Assembly: GCF_963378105.1 (NCBI RefSeq)
Contig: NZ_OY726398.1
Span: forward strand, 3,224,001 to 3,288,000
Source: Mycolicibacter sp. MU0102
Lineage (GTDB): Bacteria > Actinomycetota > Actinomycetes > Mycobacteriales > Mycobacteriaceae
Length of the DNA stretch: 64,000 bases
Reading direction: 5' to 3'
This document shows, in pieces, positions 33,330 to 42,164 of the stretch (positions are counted from its first letter, which is position 1; the number at the start of each line of letters is the position of its first letter). The translations under genes and the position numbers were made by a program. The notes under the pieces are model-generated. The model was given only the letters and a program-made list of their open reading frames with translations. It was not told the DNA's origin and made no database searches.

Positions 33330-36300
33330 TCAGCCGTTGAGCAGCGCGGCCAGGTCAGCCAGTTCGGGCAGCTCGTCGGCGACGACGGTGGTCCCGGAAC
33401 GCACATAGTGGAAGGCGGCTCGTACCTGCGATGCCGGGCAGCCGGTCAACGCGGCCCAGGCCAGCCGGTAGACGCCGAGCTGGACGGCGGCGTGCCGGCG
33501 CGCCTCAGGCCCGTCGGGGGGCGTTCCGGTCTTCCAGTCCACCACGGTGACGCCGCCGTCGCGCTCGACGAACACCGCGTCGATCCGGCCACGCACCACC
33601 CGGCTGCCGATGGCCATCTCGAACGGCACCTCGACGGCGGTGGGAGTACGGGCGGCCCAGGGCGATTCCAGGAACGCCTCCTGCAGACGGGCCAGCTCCT
33701 GCGCATCGGCGCGCGCGGTGTCGGCGTCGGCCGCGCCGGGTAGATCTTCGAGTTCGAAGAGCCGCTCGGCGCCGTAGAGTCGCTGAACCCAGTCGTGAAA
33801 TGCGGTGCCCAACAACGCATGCGGGTCTGGCCGAGCCGGAAGCCGGCGACTCAGACGCTGCCCAGCACCGTCGGGGTCACGGCTCAACTCAACCAGGCCG
33901 CTCACCGAGAGCTGGTTGGGCAGAGCGCGGGCCTGCTGCGTTGCGGCCGTGGCTCGCTCTGCCAGCAGGGCGTCCACGTCGGCGGCCCACGGGCTGACCG
34001 AGGGAGTGCCGTCCTGGGGCTCGCCGGCCTGCAACTGTGCGGAGACCAGTGCAGCCCCGCGTTCGACATCACCGCGCCGGCCGATCAGCGGGTCGACTGG
34101 CCAGGTTCCTTCGTTTACGTTGTCGCACAACGGGTTCTTCTCTCCGTCGGCCGGAGCCTGCGCCCAGTGCTCGACCACCCCGCAGGGCGTCCCGGCCTCG
34201 GCCGAGTGATCCATCACCGCCTTGATCTCGGTGAGGAAGTCCGACGGGCCGCGCGGCTTGGCCTCGCCCTGTCCCCAGTGGTGGCCAGAGACCAGCAGGG
34301 TGTCCTCGGCGCGGGTGACAGCGACGTAGAGCAGCCGGCGCTCTTCGTCGACGCGCCGCTGATCCAGGCGGCGTTGATGTTCGGAGATGGCGTCGGACAG
34401 CTGCTTTCGGTTGGTGACCGCGTCGGTGTCGAGCAGCGGGACGCCGTGATCGCCCGGCCCATGCGGTTGGGCCCGATCGCCGCGCAGCAGCGGCGGCAGT
34501 TCGGCGGCGTCGGAGAGCCAGCTGCGTCGCGACGCGGTCGACGGGAAAACCCGCGCCACCAGGTGCGGTATCGCGACCACCTGCCATTCCAGCCCCTTGG
34601 CGGCATGCACGGTGAGGATCTGGACGCGGTCGGCAGCGACCGCCGGTGCCGCCGGCGCCAGCCCGTTCTCCACCACGGCGGCGGCGTCCAGGTAAGCCAG
34701 CAGACCCGGCAGCGCGGCCTGGGCCCCGGCACCCTCGGCGTAACCGGCCACCACATCGGCGAAGGCATCGAGTTGTTCGGTGCCCGCCGCACTTGCCACC
34801 ACCGGCTGCGCGGCGAGCACCTCGCAGTCCAGGCCCAGCACCCGGCGTACCTCGGCGACCAGATCGGGCAGCGGATGCCACAGGTGACCGCGCAGCAACG
34901 TCAGTTCCTCGGCGAGCATGACGATGCGCCGGTACCCGACCGCCGAGTAGCGCCCTGCCGGACCGGGATCGGCCAGCGCGTCGGCCAGACATGCGGTCTC
35001 GGAATCGGACCTGGCCGTGGCAGCGATCTCCGCGGCCGATACTGACGCACTGGATTGTTCGGGCCGGGCCAGCTCCGCGGCGCGTCGCCACAGGGCGGCC
35101 AGATCAGCGGCACCGAGCCGCCATCGCGGACCGGTCAGCACGCGCATCGCCGCCGCACCGGCGGTCGGCTCTTGGATCAGCCGCAGCATCGCCACCAGGT
35201 CGGCCACCTCCGGCACAGCCAGCAGCCCGGCTAGCCCCACTACTTCCACCGGGACGCCTCGGGCGCGGATCGCCTCGGCAAGTGGCGCGGCGTCGGCGTT
35301 GCGCCGCACCAGCACAGCGGCGGTGGGTGGGGCCACCCCGTCGGCGTCGGCCTGCCGGTAGCACCGCTGCAATGCCTCGGCCACCCACTCGTCTTCGGTG
35401 ACGACATCGGGCAGCAAGGCGACCCGCACGTCGCCGGTGGGCGCGGCCGGGCGCGGCCGGAGCGATTGCACCGTCACGGAACGCTGGCGTGCTTCCGCGG
35501 AGATCTCATTGGCCAGGTGCAGCACCTCTGGCGGATTGCGCCAGCTGGTCCGCAGCTCCAAGGTGGGTGCCGGGCTGCCGTCTGAGAGCGGGAAGTCGGT
35601 GGCGAATCGGGGCAGGTTGGTCGCCGAGGCACCACGCCAGCCGTAGATCGACTGGATCGGGTCACCCACCGCGGTCAGCGCCAGGCCGTCGTCGGCGCCG
35701 CCGCCGAACAGTGACGACAGGGCGATGCGCTGGGCATGCCCGGTGTCTTGATACTCGTCGAGCAGCACCACCCGATAGGTGGCACGCAACCGGGCGCCGA
35801 CGGCCTCGTTCGACTGCGCCAGGCGAGCGGCAGTGGCCATCTGCGCACCGAAATCCATTGCCCGTTCCGCCCGCATGCGCTGGTGTAGGGCCTCAATCAG
35901 CGGCACCAGTTCGGCACGTTCGGTCTGCGTGTCGAGCATCTTGAGCAACGACTGGTTGGGTTCGGCGCGCTGGCGTGGGCCCGGTGGCAGGGTGTGCACC
36001 AGCCGCTCCAACTCCAGGTGGGTGTGGCGCAGTGCGTCGGTGTCCACCAGGTGTTCGGCGAGCTCGCCGGCCAGCCGCAACACCATCGCGGTGACCGCGG
36101 CGGGATCCCGGTCGGTGTGCAATTCCCCGGGATAACCGCTGACCACGTCGAACGCCAGCTGCCACAGTCCGGTCTCGGTGAGCAGCCGGGTGTCGGGCTC
36201 GATGCCGAGCAGCAGCCCGTGCTCGCGCAGCAGCGCACCGGCGAAGGCGTGATAGGTGCTCACCACAGGCGTCGTGGCAGGGGCGCCGTCGATGCCTTTC

Positions 36301-36614
36301 GCGCCGGGTTTGTTCGGGTCGGCTGCCACCAGTCCGGCACCGGCCAACCGCGCCAACCGCGACCGAACCCGGCGCAGCAGTTGACCGGCCGCCTTGCGGG
36401 TAAACGTCAGACCCAATACCTGGCCCGGATCGGCGTAGCCGTTGGCAACCAGCCACACCACCCGGGCGGCCATCGTCTCGGTCTTGCCGGCACCCGCGCC
36501 GGCAATGACCACCAGGGGGCCCGGCGGGGCGGCGATGACCGCGGCCTGCTCGTCAGTGGGCTGGTGCAACCCGAGCGCGGACGCCAGCTCGGCGGGGTCG
36601 TAGCGGTTACTCAT
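33330..36614 (-). CDS. adnB: AdnB helicase-nuclease subunit
   Basis: 1094 residues. UvrD-like motor with Walker A GAGAGKTETM (about 38-46), FTRKAAGQL, DEYQDT, WRGA and HAAKGLEW motifs; the C-terminal RecB-type nuclease has GRIDAVFVERDGG and VVDWKTGTPPDG, where the Asp and Lys are catalytic. AdnAB is the mycobacterial end-resection machine for double-strand breaks; AdnB supplies the main 3'-to-5' motor. Start at ATG 36614 overlaps the adnA stop (ATGA); the 43-codon extension upstream is inside adnA. Confidence 0.94.
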   Translation of the reverse strand: MSNRYDPAELASALGLHQPTDEQAAVIAAPPGPLVVIAGAGAGKTETMAARVVWLVANGYADPGQVLGLTFTRKAAGQLLRRVRSRLARLAGAGLVAADPNKPGAKGIDGAPATTPVVSTYHAFAGALLREHGLLLGIEPDTRLLTETGLWQLAFDVVSGYPGELHTDRDPAAVTAMVLRLAGELAEHLVDTDALRHTHLELERLVHTLPPGPRQRAEPNQSLLKMLDTQTERAELVPLIEALHQRMRAERAMDFGAQMATAARLAQSNEAVGARLRATYRVVLLDEYQDTGHAQRIALSSLFGGGADDGLALTAVGDPIQSIYGWRGASATNLPRFATDFPLSDGSPAPTLELRTSWRNPPEVLHLANEISAEARQRSVTVQSLRPRPAAPTGDVRVALLPDVVTEDEWVAEALQRCYRQADADGVAPPTAAVLVRRNADAAPLAEAIRARGVPVEVVGLAGLLAVPEVADLVAMLRLIQEPTAGAAAMRVLTGPRWRLGAADLAALWRRAAELARPEQSSASVSAAEIAATARSDSETACLADALADPGPAGRYSAVGYRRIVMLAEELTLLRGHLWHPLPDLVAEVRRVLGLDCEVLAAQPVVASAAGTEQLDAFADVVAGYAEGAGAQAALPGLLAYLDAAAVVENGLAPAAPAVAADRVQILTVHAAKGLEWQVVAIPHLVARVFPSTASRRSWLSDAAELPPLLRGDRAQPHGPGDHGVPLLDTDAVTNRKQLSDAISEHQRRLDQRRVDEERRLLYVAVTRAEDTLLVSGHHWGQGEAKPRGPSDFLTEIKAVMDHSAEAGTPCGVVEHWAQAPADGEKNPLCDNVNEGTWPVDPLIGRRGDVERGAALVSAQLQAGEPQDGTPSVSPWAADVDALLAERATAATQQARALPNQLSVSGLVELSRDPDGAGQRLSRRLPARPDPHALLGTAFHDWVQRLYGAERLFELEDLPGAADADTARADAQELARLQEAFLESPWAARTPTAVEVPFEMAIGSRVVRGRIDAVFVERDGGVTVVDWKTGTPPDGPEARRHAAVQLGVYRLAWAALTGCPASQVRAAFHYVRSGTTVVADELPELADLAALLNG

Positions 36615-39600
36615 GCGCCGCACCCGCCGTTGTGGGCCGGGCAGATCGGCCGGACCGGGCAGTGCCGGCACCCGTCGTTGACGCGGGCGGTGAACTGCGG
36701 GCCGGCGGTGGCTGCGGCCGCCTGCGCGATCCGCTCCCGCCATTGCTCACCAGTCTCGGGTGTGAGGGGGTCTTGTTCGCGCTCGGTGGCGCCGACCGTT
36801 CCGGGTTTGGCGGGATAGACCAGCCGGCCGCCGCCGGGCTGCTCGTCGGGCCCGATGAGCCCGGCTTCGACCGCCAGCTGGTAGACGGCCAACTGGGCGT
36901 GCTGTTGCGCGTCGTCCTTGCTCGCCGGGGTCTTCGCGGTCTTGACGTCGACGACCACCAGCCGACCGGCGGCGTCACGTTCGACCCGGTCGATCCGGCC
37001 GCGCAGCCGAACCCCGTCGTCGCCTGCCTCGATCACTCCGTCGAAACCGACCTCGGTGCCGACTTCGGTCAGTTCGCCGCGGGTTTGCGCCCGCCATGTC
37101 AGGAACGTCTCGATGATGACGCGATGCCGGTCGAGTTCATTGGCCGAGTACCACTGCGACGCGAAAGGCAGCTGCTGCCATGCCCGGTCCAGCTCGGCCT
37201 GCAGCTCCTGCGGGCTGCCCGCCGATTGGGCGACCAGCGCGTGTATCACCGATCCGATCGTCGAGCGCAGGTCGCGGCCGTCGGTTCCGCCGTGGCGTTC
37301 GGCCAGCCAGCGCAGCGGGCAGTCCAGCAGGCTCTGCAGAGCCGACGGCGACAAGGTGACCGGGCCGTCGCCGGGTTGTCGAAGTGGCTCCTCGGTGCTC
37401 AACGGGGCCGTGCCGTACCAGCTGCGTGGATCGGCACCGGGCACCCCGGCTCGGGCAAGTCGCGCTAATTGCGTTGCCGCGTCAGCGCGTTCGGAGTCGC
37501 TTACCTCGGTTTCCGGTGCGCAGACGACGGCACGCAGTCGGCCCACCAGCCCGGCCGCGGACAGCACCGGCGGGGCCACGACCGGTGTTGCCGGCGCTGT
37601 TGCGGCATCGCCGGTGGCGCACGCCGCGAGTTCGACGAAGAACTCCGACGGGAGCTGTTCCTCGGTGCCGCCGTCCCCGTCGCCGTCGACGGCGGTGATC
37701 ACCAGCCTCCGGCGGGCCCGGCCCAGCGCCGCCACCAGCAGGCGCCGCTCCTCGGCGAGCAGCGGGGCCCGAGCCGAGACCTCTTCCCCGAAGCCGTGCA
37801 GGGTGTCCAGGAGCCGCTGAGTTCCCAGCACGCCGCCGCGCGGAACGGTGTTGGGCCACAGTCCTTCCTGGACTCCGGCGATGACCACCAGATCCCATTC
37901 ACGCCCGAGTGCGGCGTGCGCACTGAGCACACCGACCGCCTCCGTGCCCGTCGCGGACTCGGCGCGGGGCGCCGCCAGTTGCATGGCGGTGACGTATTCG
38001 ATCAGCCCGGTCAGGGTGGCACCGGCGGTGCGCGCCGCGTACTGCTCGGCGAGGTCGAACAGTGCGGTCACCGCGTCCAGATCCCGACCGGCTTGAGCCC
38101 CGGCCGTACCGCCGCGCTCGGCGGCCGACAGCCAGCGTTGTTGCAGCCCTGAGCGATTCCAGGCCTGCCAGAGCGTGTGGTGCGGGTCGCGGCCGGCGGC
38201 GTGGCTGCGGGCCGCGGCCTGCAGCACCCCGCGAACCCGGCGCAGCGCGCGGCCGTGTGCGGCCGGCAGCTCACCCGGCGCGCCGGTGAGCACTGCCGCG
38301 AGACGGTCGCGGGGATCATGCGCCGGTCCCAGCTTCGCCTCTCCTCCGTCGAGCCTCGCTGAACCGCCGGGATCATGCGCCGGTCCCAGCTTCGCCTCTC
38401 CTCCGTCGAGCCTCGCTGAACCGCCGGGATCATGCGCCGGTCCCAGCTTCGCCTCTCCTCCGTCGAGCCTCGCTGAACCGCCCGGTTCATGCGGTTCCTG
38501 CGGGCTTCCCGGGCGGGCTGCACCGCGGCGCAGGGTGCGTTGTAGTTGCCGCAGCGAGATCGGGTCCACGCGCCCGATCGGCCCGCTGAGCAACGCCAGC
38601 GCCCGAGCTCCGTCCACGGCGTCAGCGGTGCACTCCAGCACCGTGAGCAGGGCGGCCACCGCGGGCTGTTCGGCCAGCAACCCACCACTAGCCGGCAGCG
38701 CGACCGGGATCCCGGCGGCGGCCAGGGTTCGGGGCAGCCGCGCGGCCGCCCGCGGCACCGACCGGACAATCACCGCCATCTGCGACCACGGCACCCCGTC
38801 GATCAGGTGGGCGCGCCGCAAGGTGTCGGCGATCAAGGCGGCCTCGGCGTGGCTGCTGGCCGCGGTGCGCACGCTCACCGCCCCGGTGTCGGGTCCGGTG
38901 CCCTCGATGCGACGCGTGCCGCTGGTCCCGGGCAGCCGCCCGGCGACGGCGCTGATGGCCTTGGCCACCGCCGGGGCGCAGCGGTGCGACGTCGTCAGCG
39001 TCACCACGGGCACCGCGGCGCCGTCGGGTTGCGCGTCGTCGCCCAGCAGGACGGTGGGTTCGGCACCGCGGAAACCGAACACCGCCTGATCGGGGTCGCC
39101 CGCGATCACCGTCCGGTGCACGCCGGCGGCAAGCACCCGCACCAACCGGGCCGCCTGCGGGTCGAGCTGCTGGGCGTCGTCGACCAGCAGCAGCCGGATC
39201 CGGCTGCGTTCGTCGACCAGCAGATCCGGATCGGTCGCAAACGCCTCCAGCGCCGCCCCGACCAATTCCGCCGCGCCTAGCGCCGGGGTGGTCGCCTGGG
39301 GTGCCGCCGTGCCGACCGCGGCACGCAGCAGCATCACCTGCTCGTACTGCTGGGCGAACCGGCCCGCGGCCGTCCACTCCGGCCGGCGGCAGCGCTTGCC
39401 CAGCTTGGTCAGCTCGGCCGGGTCCACGCCCCGTTCGGCGCAGCGCGCCATCAAGTCCCGCAGTTCGGTGGCGAAGCCGTCGGTGGCCAGGGCGGCGTGC
39501 AGCGACGGCGGCCAGGCCCCGGCTCCGTCCCCGGCGAGCAGTTCGCGGATCACGCTGTCCTGTTCGGCGCCGGTGACCAGCCGCGGCGGGGTGGCCTCGG

Positions 39601-39931
39601 CTCGCCGGGCGGCGCGCTGCAGGACCGCGAAGGCGTAACCGTGCACCGTGCGCACCAGAGGTTCCCGGATCGCCTGGCCGCTGTCGGGCCCGCCGGCGGC
39701 CAGCAATGTCGCGGTCAGCGCTCCGCGGTCCGCCGCGGGAAGCCGGCCCGAGCCCGTGAGCAGCAGCACCGAATTCACGTCCACGCCGGCGGCGACGTGG
39801 GTGGTGGCCGCCTCCAGCAGCAGGCGAGTCTTGCCGGTGCCGGGTCCTCCGCGCACCTGCAAGACGCCACGCGTACGCGGATCGAGCGCCGCGGCGACCT
39901 GCGCGGCGGGCGATCCCCAATCCTGTGGCAT
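36611..39931 (-). CDS. adnA: AdnA helicase-nuclease subunit, with internal repeats
   Basis: About 1106 residues from ATG 39931 (TTG 39961 also possible). UvrD-like motor with Walker A GGPGTGKTR (about 28-36) and a degenerate DDAQQ motif II; C-terminal RecB-type nuclease (GRIDRVERDAAGRLVVVDVKTAKT) with an iron-sulfur cysteine set (LLDCPLRW ... DGCRHCPVRPICPAH). Pairs with AdnB in break resection. An insertion of three identical 19-residue units (GGSARLDGGEAKLGPAHDP) lies around residues 480-540, between motor segments. This is absent from the M. tuberculosis protein as I recall it. Probably a surface loop. Confidence 0.94.
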   Translation of the reverse strand: MPQDWGSPAAQVAAALDPRTRGVLQVRGGPGTGKTRLLLEAATTHVAAGVDVNSVLLLTGSGRLPAADRGALTATLLAAGGPDSGQAIREPLVRTVHGYAFAVLQRAARRAEATPPRLVTGAEQDSVIRELLAGDGAGAWPPSLHAALATDGFATELRDLMARCAERGVDPAELTKLGKRCRRPEWTAAGRFAQQYEQVMLLRAAVGTAAPQATTPALGAAELVGAALEAFATDPDLLVDERSRIRLLLVDDAQQLDPQAARLVRVLAAGVHRTVIAGDPDQAVFGFRGAEPTVLLGDDAQPDGAAVPVVTLTTSHRCAPAVAKAISAVAGRLPGTSGTRRIEGTGPDTGAVSVRTAASSHAEAALIADTLRRAHLIDGVPWSQMAVIVRSVPRAAARLPRTLAAAGIPVALPASGGLLAEQPAVAALLTVLECTADAVDGARALALLSGPIGRVDPISLRQLQRTLRRGAARPGSPQEPHEPGGSARLDGGEAKLGPAHDPGGSARLDGGEAKLGPAHDPGGSARLDGGEAKLGPAHDPRDRLAAVLTGAPGELPAAHGRALRRVRGVLQAAARSHAAGRDPHHTLWQAWNRSGLQQRWLSAAERGGTAGAQAGRDLDAVTALFDLAEQYAARTAGATLTGLIEYVTAMQLAAPRAESATGTEAVGVLSAHAALGREWDLVVIAGVQEGLWPNTVPRGGVLGTQRLLDTLHGFGEEVSARAPLLAEERRLLVAALGRARRRLVITAVDGDGDGGTEEQLPSEFFVELAACATGDAATAPATPVVAPPVLSAAGLVGRLRAVVCAPETEVSDSERADAATQLARLARAGVPGADPRSWYGTAPLSTEEPLRQPGDGPVTLSPSALQSLLDCPLRWLAERHGGTDGRDLRSTIGSVIHALVAQSAGSPQELQAELDRAWQQLPFASQWYSANELDRHRVIIETFLTWRAQTRGELTEVGTEVGFDGVIEAGDDGVRLRGRIDRVERDAAGRLVVVDVKTAKTPASKDDAQQHAQLAVYQLAVEAGLIGPDEQPGGGRLVYPAKPGTVGATEREQDPLTPETGEQWRERIAQAAAATAGPQFTARVNDGCRHCPVRPICPAHNGGCGA
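38312..38482 (-). repeat. Three perfect 57 bp tandem repeats inside adnA
   Basis: Units at 38312-38368, 38369-38425 and 38426-38482 are identical over all 57 bases and keep the reading frame (19 codons each). Perfect identity implies recent expansion or homogenisation, as in variable-number tandem repeats. Confidence 0.97.
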
Positions 39932-39989
39932 GCCGCCTATGAGAGCACTGCCCTCCGACAAGTGTGGGCGCGGCTGGCACCATCGACGG

Positions 39990-40778
39990 GTGAATCCCGA
40001 TCATCGACTGCATGTGCACCGCTACGGCCCGGACGGTCCGGTGGGGCTGCTGGCGGTCCACGGGCTGACCGGTCACGGGGCCCGCTGGCGCTACGTGGCC
40101 GAGCAGCTGTCCGACATCGCCGTCGCCGCACCGGACCTGATCGGCCACGGGCACTCGTCGTGGGCGGCCCCGTGGAGCATCGATGCCAACGTCGCGGCGC
40201 TGGTGGCGCTGCTCGAGGGCACCGCTGACGGCCCGGTTCCGGTGGTCGCGCATTCCTTCGGCGGTGCGATAGCGCTGCATCTGGCCGCGGCACGGCCCGA
40301 TCTCGTCGACGCGCTGATCCTGCTCGATCCGGCGATCGGCCTGGACGGCGAGTGGATGGCCACGATTGCCGCCGCCATGCTGGCCTCCCCCGACTACCCC
40401 GACCCCGCGGAGGCGCGGGCCGAAAAAGAGAACGGCGCCTGGTCCGACGTGGACCCAGGCCTGCTCGACGTCGAACTCGACGAGCATCTGGTCGCGCTGC
40501 CCTCGGGCCGCTTCGGTTGGCGTATCAGCGTGCCCGCGGTGATGTCGTACTGGAGCGAGTTGGCCCGCGCTGTGGTGCTGCCGACATCCACGCCGACCAC
40601 GGTGGTGCGGGCCACCCGCACCTCACCGCCGTATGTGGAAGCGGCGCTCATCGATGGTTTGCGGGATCGACTGGGCGCGAACTTCCAGCTGGTCGACTTC
40701 GACTGCAATCACATGGTCGACCAGGCCCGTCCCGCCGAAGCTGCCGCCGTGATCCGCGCGCAGCTGGCCCGGCGCTAG
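39990..40778 (+). CDS. lipV: Alpha/beta hydrolase (LipV orthologue)
   Basis: 262 residues. Alpha/beta-hydrolase fold with oxyanion motif VHGLTGHG, nucleophile elbow AHSFGG (catalytic Ser near 98), catalytic Asp probably in the DFDC region and His in NHMVDQARP near the end. Similar throughout to M. tuberculosis LipV, a carboxylesterase/lipase. GTG 39990 chosen; the long upstream frame is antisense to adnA. Divergent from adnA, followed closely by the alkyltransferase-like gene. Confidence 0.9.
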   Translation: MNPDHRLHVHRYGPDGPVGLLAVHGLTGHGARWRYVAEQLSDIAVAAPDLIGHGHSSWAAPWSIDANVAALVALLEGTADGPVPVVAHSFGGAIALHLAAARPDLVDALILLDPAIGLDGEWMATIAAAMLASPDYPDPAEARAEKENGAWSDVDPGLLDVELDEHLVALPSGRFGWRISVPAVMSYWSELARAVVLPTSTPTTVVRATRTSPPYVEAALIDGLRDRLGANFQLVDFDCNHMVDQARPAEAAAVIRAQLARR

Positions 40779-40789
40779 GAGCGCAGTCC

Positions 40790-41086
40790 GTGGCGGCCGT
40801 AACCGACGAACAGGTCGAGCTGGTGCGTGCGCTGATCATCAGCGTGCCCGCCGGCCGGGTCACCACCTATGGCGATGTCGCTTCTGCGGCAGGGCTTTCC
40901 AGTCCCCGCATTGTGGGCTGGATTCTGCGGATCGACGGCACGGACCTGCCCTGGCACCGGGTGCTCCCGGCGTCGGGACGGCCGGCGGACCACTTACGCA
41001 CCGAGCAGCTGGAACGCCTTCGCACCGAAGGAGTCCTGGCCGTAGACGGGAAAGTGGATCTGCGCACGCTGCGACACCGGTTCTGA
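40790..41086 (+). CDS. Alkyltransferase-like (ATL) DNA-repair protein
   Basis: 98 residues covering only the DNA-binding/active-site domain of O6-alkylguanine-DNA alkyltransferases: VPAGRVTTYGDVAS, the recognition helix GWILR, and PWHRVLPASG. The acceptor cysteine of PCHR is Trp55, so the protein cannot accept alkyl groups. ATL proteins bind O6-alkylguanine and hand it to nucleotide excision repair. Start GTG 40790 lies 12 bases after lipV, so the two are likely co-transcribed. Confidence 0.88.
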   Translation: MAAVTDEQVELVRALIISVPAGRVTTYGDVASAAGLSSPRIVGWILRIDGTDLPWHRVLPASGRPADHLRTEQLERLRTEGVLAVDGKVDLRTLRHRF

Positions 41087-41095
41087 CGGCGGCAC

Positions 41096-41162
41096 ATTCG
41101 GCGAGCGTGTACTCAGTCCGAATAATTGGCCGAAATCTCGCGCTGAGTACACGTTCGGCGAG
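41096..41162. repeat. Intergenic inverted repeat flanked by short direct repeats
   Basis: cgtgtactcag (41106-41116) and ctgagtacacg (41143-41153) form 11 bp arms around 26 bases, each arm flanked by ttcggcgag. The element fills the 3' gap between the convergent ATL and phosphotransferase-like genes. It looks like a dispersed mycobacterial palindromic unit and could terminate transcription. Confidence 0.6.
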
Positions 41163-41187
41163 ATGCGAGCGACGAGAAGCGAGAAAG

Positions 41188-42042
41188 CTAGAGCGCCAGC
41201 CGAACCAATGCGGCGGTGCGGGCCAGCCCGGGGAACGCCTCCTCGGTCGAGCGCGGATGCAGCGCATGTACGGCAAGACGGAACATCAACGCGCGCAGCA
41301 ACATCTGCGGCCACTCGGGCAGTGTTTCCCAGCGTTCGATCAGCCCGTCGTCGGCATCACCCCACGACAGGGCATCCACCACTACCACCCCGGCAGCCCA
41401 CGAGGCCGGTCGCCAGTAGGGCGTGATGTCGGTGATACCCGGCGCGGCGGCGCCGGAGAACAGCACCGTGCCGTACAGGTCGCCGTGCACCAACTGGCTG
41501 GGACTTTTGGTGGGCTTGCGCAAGGTGGCCAGCTGGTTGATCAGGTCGATCGACCGCTGCCCGTCCACCGACCCCGGGGCCAGCCGTGCACCGGCCTGTA
41601 GCGAGGCGAAGGGCCGTTCCTCCCAGGCCGCCCGGTCCGCGGCGATGAACACGTCGACGTCGGCCCACGGCGCCACCGGTGCCTGCGTCAAGAATCGGGG
41701 CCGCTCCAACTTGGAGGTGGCTTCGTGCAGCCGAACCGCCGCCGACACCACCTCGTCATGGCGCGGCTCGGGACTGCCGCCGACGAAGGTGTCCGCGCGC
41801 CAACCCGACACCACATAGCGCCCGTCGGTGGAGCGCACTGGGCGGGCCAGGCGGATGCCGTCGGCGAACAGGGTCTCGCGTACTTTCGCCGACCACGCGG
41901 CCCTGGCATGGTCGGCGACCATCGACAGGACCACTTCCCCGCATTTCCAGCCGTCTTCCCAGCCGGCCCCAAGTGGTGTGGGCGAAACGTTGCGAATACC
42001 GAACGTCGCCAGCACATGTTCGGGCGGCGGCTCGATGGTCAC
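41188..42042 (-). CDS. Aminoglycoside-phosphotransferase-like protein (Rv3205c orthologue, TIGR02569 type)
   Basis: 284 residues. Kinase-like fold with the catalytic-loop motif LVHGDLYGTVLF (about 188-199) and the metal-binding Asp in ITDITPYWRP. N-terminal PPPEHVLATFGI is typical of this actinobacterial family. It probably phosphorylates a small molecule, but the substrate is unknown. Near moeZ on the same strand, separated by a tandem repeat. Confidence 0.82.
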   Translation of the reverse strand: MTIEPPPEHVLATFGIRNVSPTPLGAGWEDGWKCGEVVLSMVADHARAAWSAKVRETLFADGIRLARPVRSTDGRYVVSGWRADTFVGGSPEPRHDEVVSAAVRLHEATSKLERPRFLTQAPVAPWADVDVFIAADRAAWEERPFASLQAGARLAPGSVDGQRSIDLINQLATLRKPTKSPSQLVHGDLYGTVLFSGAAAPGITDITPYWRPASWAAGVVVVDALSWGDADDGLIERWETLPEWPQMLLRALMFRLAVHALHPRSTEEAFPGLARTAALVRLAL

Positions 42043-42060
42043 GCGATAAGACTAGCCGCG

Positions 42061-42158
42061 GTGATCGCGAGCACGGCGGAGCCGGGCGCGGCGGGTCACC
42101 GCCATTAGTCACCGTGATCGCGAGCACGGCGGAGCCGGGCGCGGCGGGTCACCGCCAT
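42061..42158. repeat. Two tandem 45 bp intergenic repeats (period 53)
   Basis: Identical copies at 42061-42105 and 42114-42158, separated by eight bases, beginning gtgatcgcgagcacggcgga and ending ggtcaccgccat. They lie between moeZ and its downstream phosphotransferase-like gene, in the place and style of MIRU-like interspersed repeats. Confidence 0.9.
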
Positions 42159-42164
42159 AAACGG

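Noticed and set aside
38312..38482. Possible CRISPR array
   Set aside because: The three units are directly adjacent without spacers and keep the adnA frame, so they are a tandem duplication.
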